Source: Lentisphaeria bacterium UBA1724 (GTDB lineage: Bacteria; Verrucomicrobiota; Lentisphaeria; Oligosphaerales; Oligosphaeraceae). Taken from it: a stretch of DNA of 23,653 nucleotides. The notes under the pieces were generated by a model. The model was given only the letters and a program-made list of their open reading frames with translations. It did not search any database and was not told where the DNA came from. The DNA is taken from contig DCIO01000069.1 in the NCBI GenBank assembly GCA_002315885.1, positions 1-23,653 of the forward strand. The letters run 5' to 3'. Below are positions 22,156 to 23,653 of the stretch, piece after piece; the first letter of the stretch is position 1; each line of letters opens with the position of its first letter. A program made the translations under genes and the position numbers.

Positions 22156-23532
22156 CTATTCTTGGGTGAATTTCTTTTCCCAGTTGTCCAGTTGCTTTGC
22201 GACTTGCGCAGGAGCGGTGCCGCCAGTGAGGTCCCGTGCGGCGGCGCTGTGTTCCGCATCAAAGATATCCAGGAATTCGGGAACGGCGGTGGGGATGGAC
22301 TCCTTCATCAGCGCCAAATCCGCCTGGGCCAGGGTGATGCCTTTGGCGGTGCAGGCGCCCACAAAGCGCCCCACCTGGTGGTGGGCTTCCCGGAAGGGCA
22401 CGCCCTGTTTGACCAGGGCTTCCGCCAGGTCGGTGGCCATCAGGGATGGATCGGAGGCGGCTTCTGCCATACGGGCGGGGCGGGGCTTCACGGTGCCTAG
22501 CATCGCGGTGAGAGTCCGTAGGACCAGGTCCACCGTATCCACGGCATCAAAGAGCCCCTCCTTGTCTTCCTGGAGGTCCCGGTTGTAGGTCAGGGGCAGG
22601 CCCTTCAGGGTGGTGAGGAGCCCCATGAGGGCGCCATAGACGCGGCCCGTCTTGCCACGGGTGAGTTCCGCCATGTCGGGATTTTTCTTCTGGGGCATGA
22701 GGCTGCTGCCCGTGGTAAATGCGTCCCCGATTTCCACGAATGCGAATTCCTGGCTGAACCAGATTGCCACATCCTCGGCAAAGCGCGACAGATGCATGGC
22801 GATGATGGCGAGGTCCGACAGGAATTCGATGGAGCCGTCGCGATCTGCCACGCAATCCATGGAATTCTGCAACACGCCCTCGAAACCCAGTTCCTTTGCC
22901 ACGAATTCCCGGTTCAGGGGCAGCGTGGAGCCCGCCAGGGCACCCGCGCCCAGGGGCAGGCGGTTGATGCGGTGTCGGCAGTCCGCCAGGCGCTCGCGGT
23001 CCCGTTCCAGCATCTCCACATACGCCAGGAGGTGGTGTGCGAAGAGCACGGGTTGGGCATGCTGGAGGTGGGTGAAGCCAGGCATAATCACCGTGGCATT
23101 CTCCTTCCCCAACTTCCAAAGGGCCTTCTGGAAATTCCGGACATCTTCGCGGATTTCGTCAATGACGTGTCTCAGATAGAGTCGTTCGTCGGTGGCGATT
23201 TGGTCGTTGCGGGAACGGCCCGTGTGGAGACGGGCGCCAGGCGCGCCGATGAGTTCGGTCAGACGGCTCTCGATATTCATGTGGATGTCTTCCAGTTCCG
23301 TCTTGAAGACAAATTTCCCGCTGTCCAGTTCTTCCTTGACCTGCTGCAAGCCCGCCAGGATCTTGTCTGCGTCCTCCTGTGGGATGATTCCCTGGTGGGC
23401 GAGCATCTTGGCGTGGGCCATGCTTCCCTGCAAATCGAAGGGATACAGGCGGCAGTCATAGTGGATTGATTCCGAAAGGCGGAGCACGAGGGCGTCAGGC
23501 CCTTCGCTAAAACGACCATCCCAAAGAGGCAT
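22156..23532 (-). CDS. argH: argininosuccinate lyase
   Basis: Cytoplasmic last step of arginine biosynthesis: argininosuccinate to arginine plus fumarate. The 458 residues match the family (E. coli 457). Seen are the N-terminal MPLWDGRFSEGPDALVLRLSESIHYD, the HTGRSRNDQIATD stretch (about 103-115), TPVLFAHH-like QHAQPVLFAHHLL and the superfamily signature GSSLMPQKKNPD (275-286) with the catalytic serine on that loop. It heads the minus-strand block in this window. The ATG at 23532 has no visible ribosome site and is the natural start, because the family N-terminus begins there. Other arginine genes are not in the window. A terminator-like hairpin lies about 40 bp upstream. Confidence 0.97.
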   Translation of the reverse strand: MPLWDGRFSEGPDALVLRLSESIHYDCRLYPFDLQGSMAHAKMLAHQGIIPQEDADKILAGLQQVKEELDSGKFVFKTELEDIHMNIESRLTELIGAPGARLHTGRSRNDQIATDERLYLRHVIDEIREDVRNFQKALWKLGKENATVIMPGFTHLQHAQPVLFAHHLLAYVEMLERDRERLADCRHRINRLPLGAGALAGSTLPLNREFVAKELGFEGVLQNSMDCVADRDGSIEFLSDLAIIAMHLSRFAEDVAIWFSQEFAFVEIGDAFTTGSSLMPQKKNPDMAELTRGKTGRVYGALMGLLTTLKGLPLTYNRDLQEDKEGLFDAVDTVDLVLRTLTAMLGTVKPRPARMAEAASDPSLMATDLAEALVKQGVPFREAHHQVGRFVGACTAKGITLAQADLALMKESIPTAVPEFLDIFDAEHSAAARDLTGGTAPAQVAKQLDNWEKKFTQE

Positions 23533-23570
23533 AATCAGTATTCAAAAAATATGGGGTTCGAAGTGCAGAG

Positions 23571-23624
23571 GAAAAAGAGGCACAGGAGGCGCCTCTCAAA
23601 GATTTTTCAGGAACGCTATGTTCC
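23571..23624 (-). promoter_or_regulatory. hairpin and dyad in the argH leader
   Basis: On the minus strand AGAGGC (23591-23596) pairs with GCCTCT (23576-23581) and is followed by TTTTT: a terminator-like element 40 bp before argH. Further upstream GGAAC (23610-23614) and GTTCC (23620-23624) form a small dyad. They may end a gene outside the window or belong to the argH control region. No ARG-box-like repeat or convincing promoter is seen in 23533-23653. Confidence 0.45.
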
Positions 23625-23653
23625 ACAAGAGGGTAGGTAATTAAACTGCCTGC

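Noticed and set aside
23610..23624. LexA-type SOS box before argH
   Set aside because: GAAC-N5-GTTC has a 5-bp centre instead of the 4-bp centre of the Gram-positive box, and argH is not an SOS gene.

Overview
This window is ordinary chromosomal DNA from a moderately GC-rich, Gram-negative-like bacterium, most likely of the PVC superphylum (Verrucomicrobiota, Lentisphaerota, Kiritimatiellota and relatives). The main evidence is a 51-residue basic protein at 8178-8333 that resembles the 'small basic protein' family I know from Chlamydiae and Verrucomicrobia. A short RpoD-like sigma factor, a full-length NifU and a minimal mraZ-rsmH-ftsL-ftsI division cluster fit the same picture. The phylum is an inference; I could not run a search.

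Layout. 1-174 is a 9-bp tandem array built on CCTAGG, interrupted by one copy of a 20-bp palindrome. Next come a tRNA-Ser(CGA) gene (minus) and a divergent trkA-trkH potassium-uptake operon (plus). From 8333 down to 3528 a minus-strand block runs: small basic protein, nifU, nifS, prmA, an EamA-type permease and marC. It meets trkH at a convergent junction filled with hairpins. A sigma-70 family gene (8660-9526, plus) converges on the division cluster mraZ-rsmH-ftsL-ftsI (13877 to 9665, minus). That cluster starts behind a clear MraZ-type operator of AGGG boxes at exact 10-bp spacing.

14235-23532 is again all minus strand: argH, a secreted protein of unknown function, a membrane protein of unknown function, a seven-copy hairpin array, an SH3-domain/coiled-coil envelope protein, a UPF0104-type membrane protein, asnS and a membrane-anchored proline-rich protein. 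The block ends at two tandem terminators that shield the mraZ promoter.

How the genes fit together. TrkA/TrkH form one transporter. NifS/NifU form an Fe-S cluster assembly pair. MraZ, RsmH, FtsL and FtsI form the start of the division operon. The remainder is translation and amino-acid housekeeping plus envelope proteins. I see no phage, transposase, toxin-antitoxin, CRISPR or secondary-metabolism genes. The most unusual DNA is non-coding: palindromic 20-bp elements with a GNRA-like loop (eight copies at two loci), the CCTAGG array, the 10-bp-phased operator, and terminator-like hairpins between genes that would otherwise be co-transcribed (ftsL/ftsI and small basic protein/nifU). Translation starts vary: some genes have a strong AGGAG, and many inside the operons have none visible.
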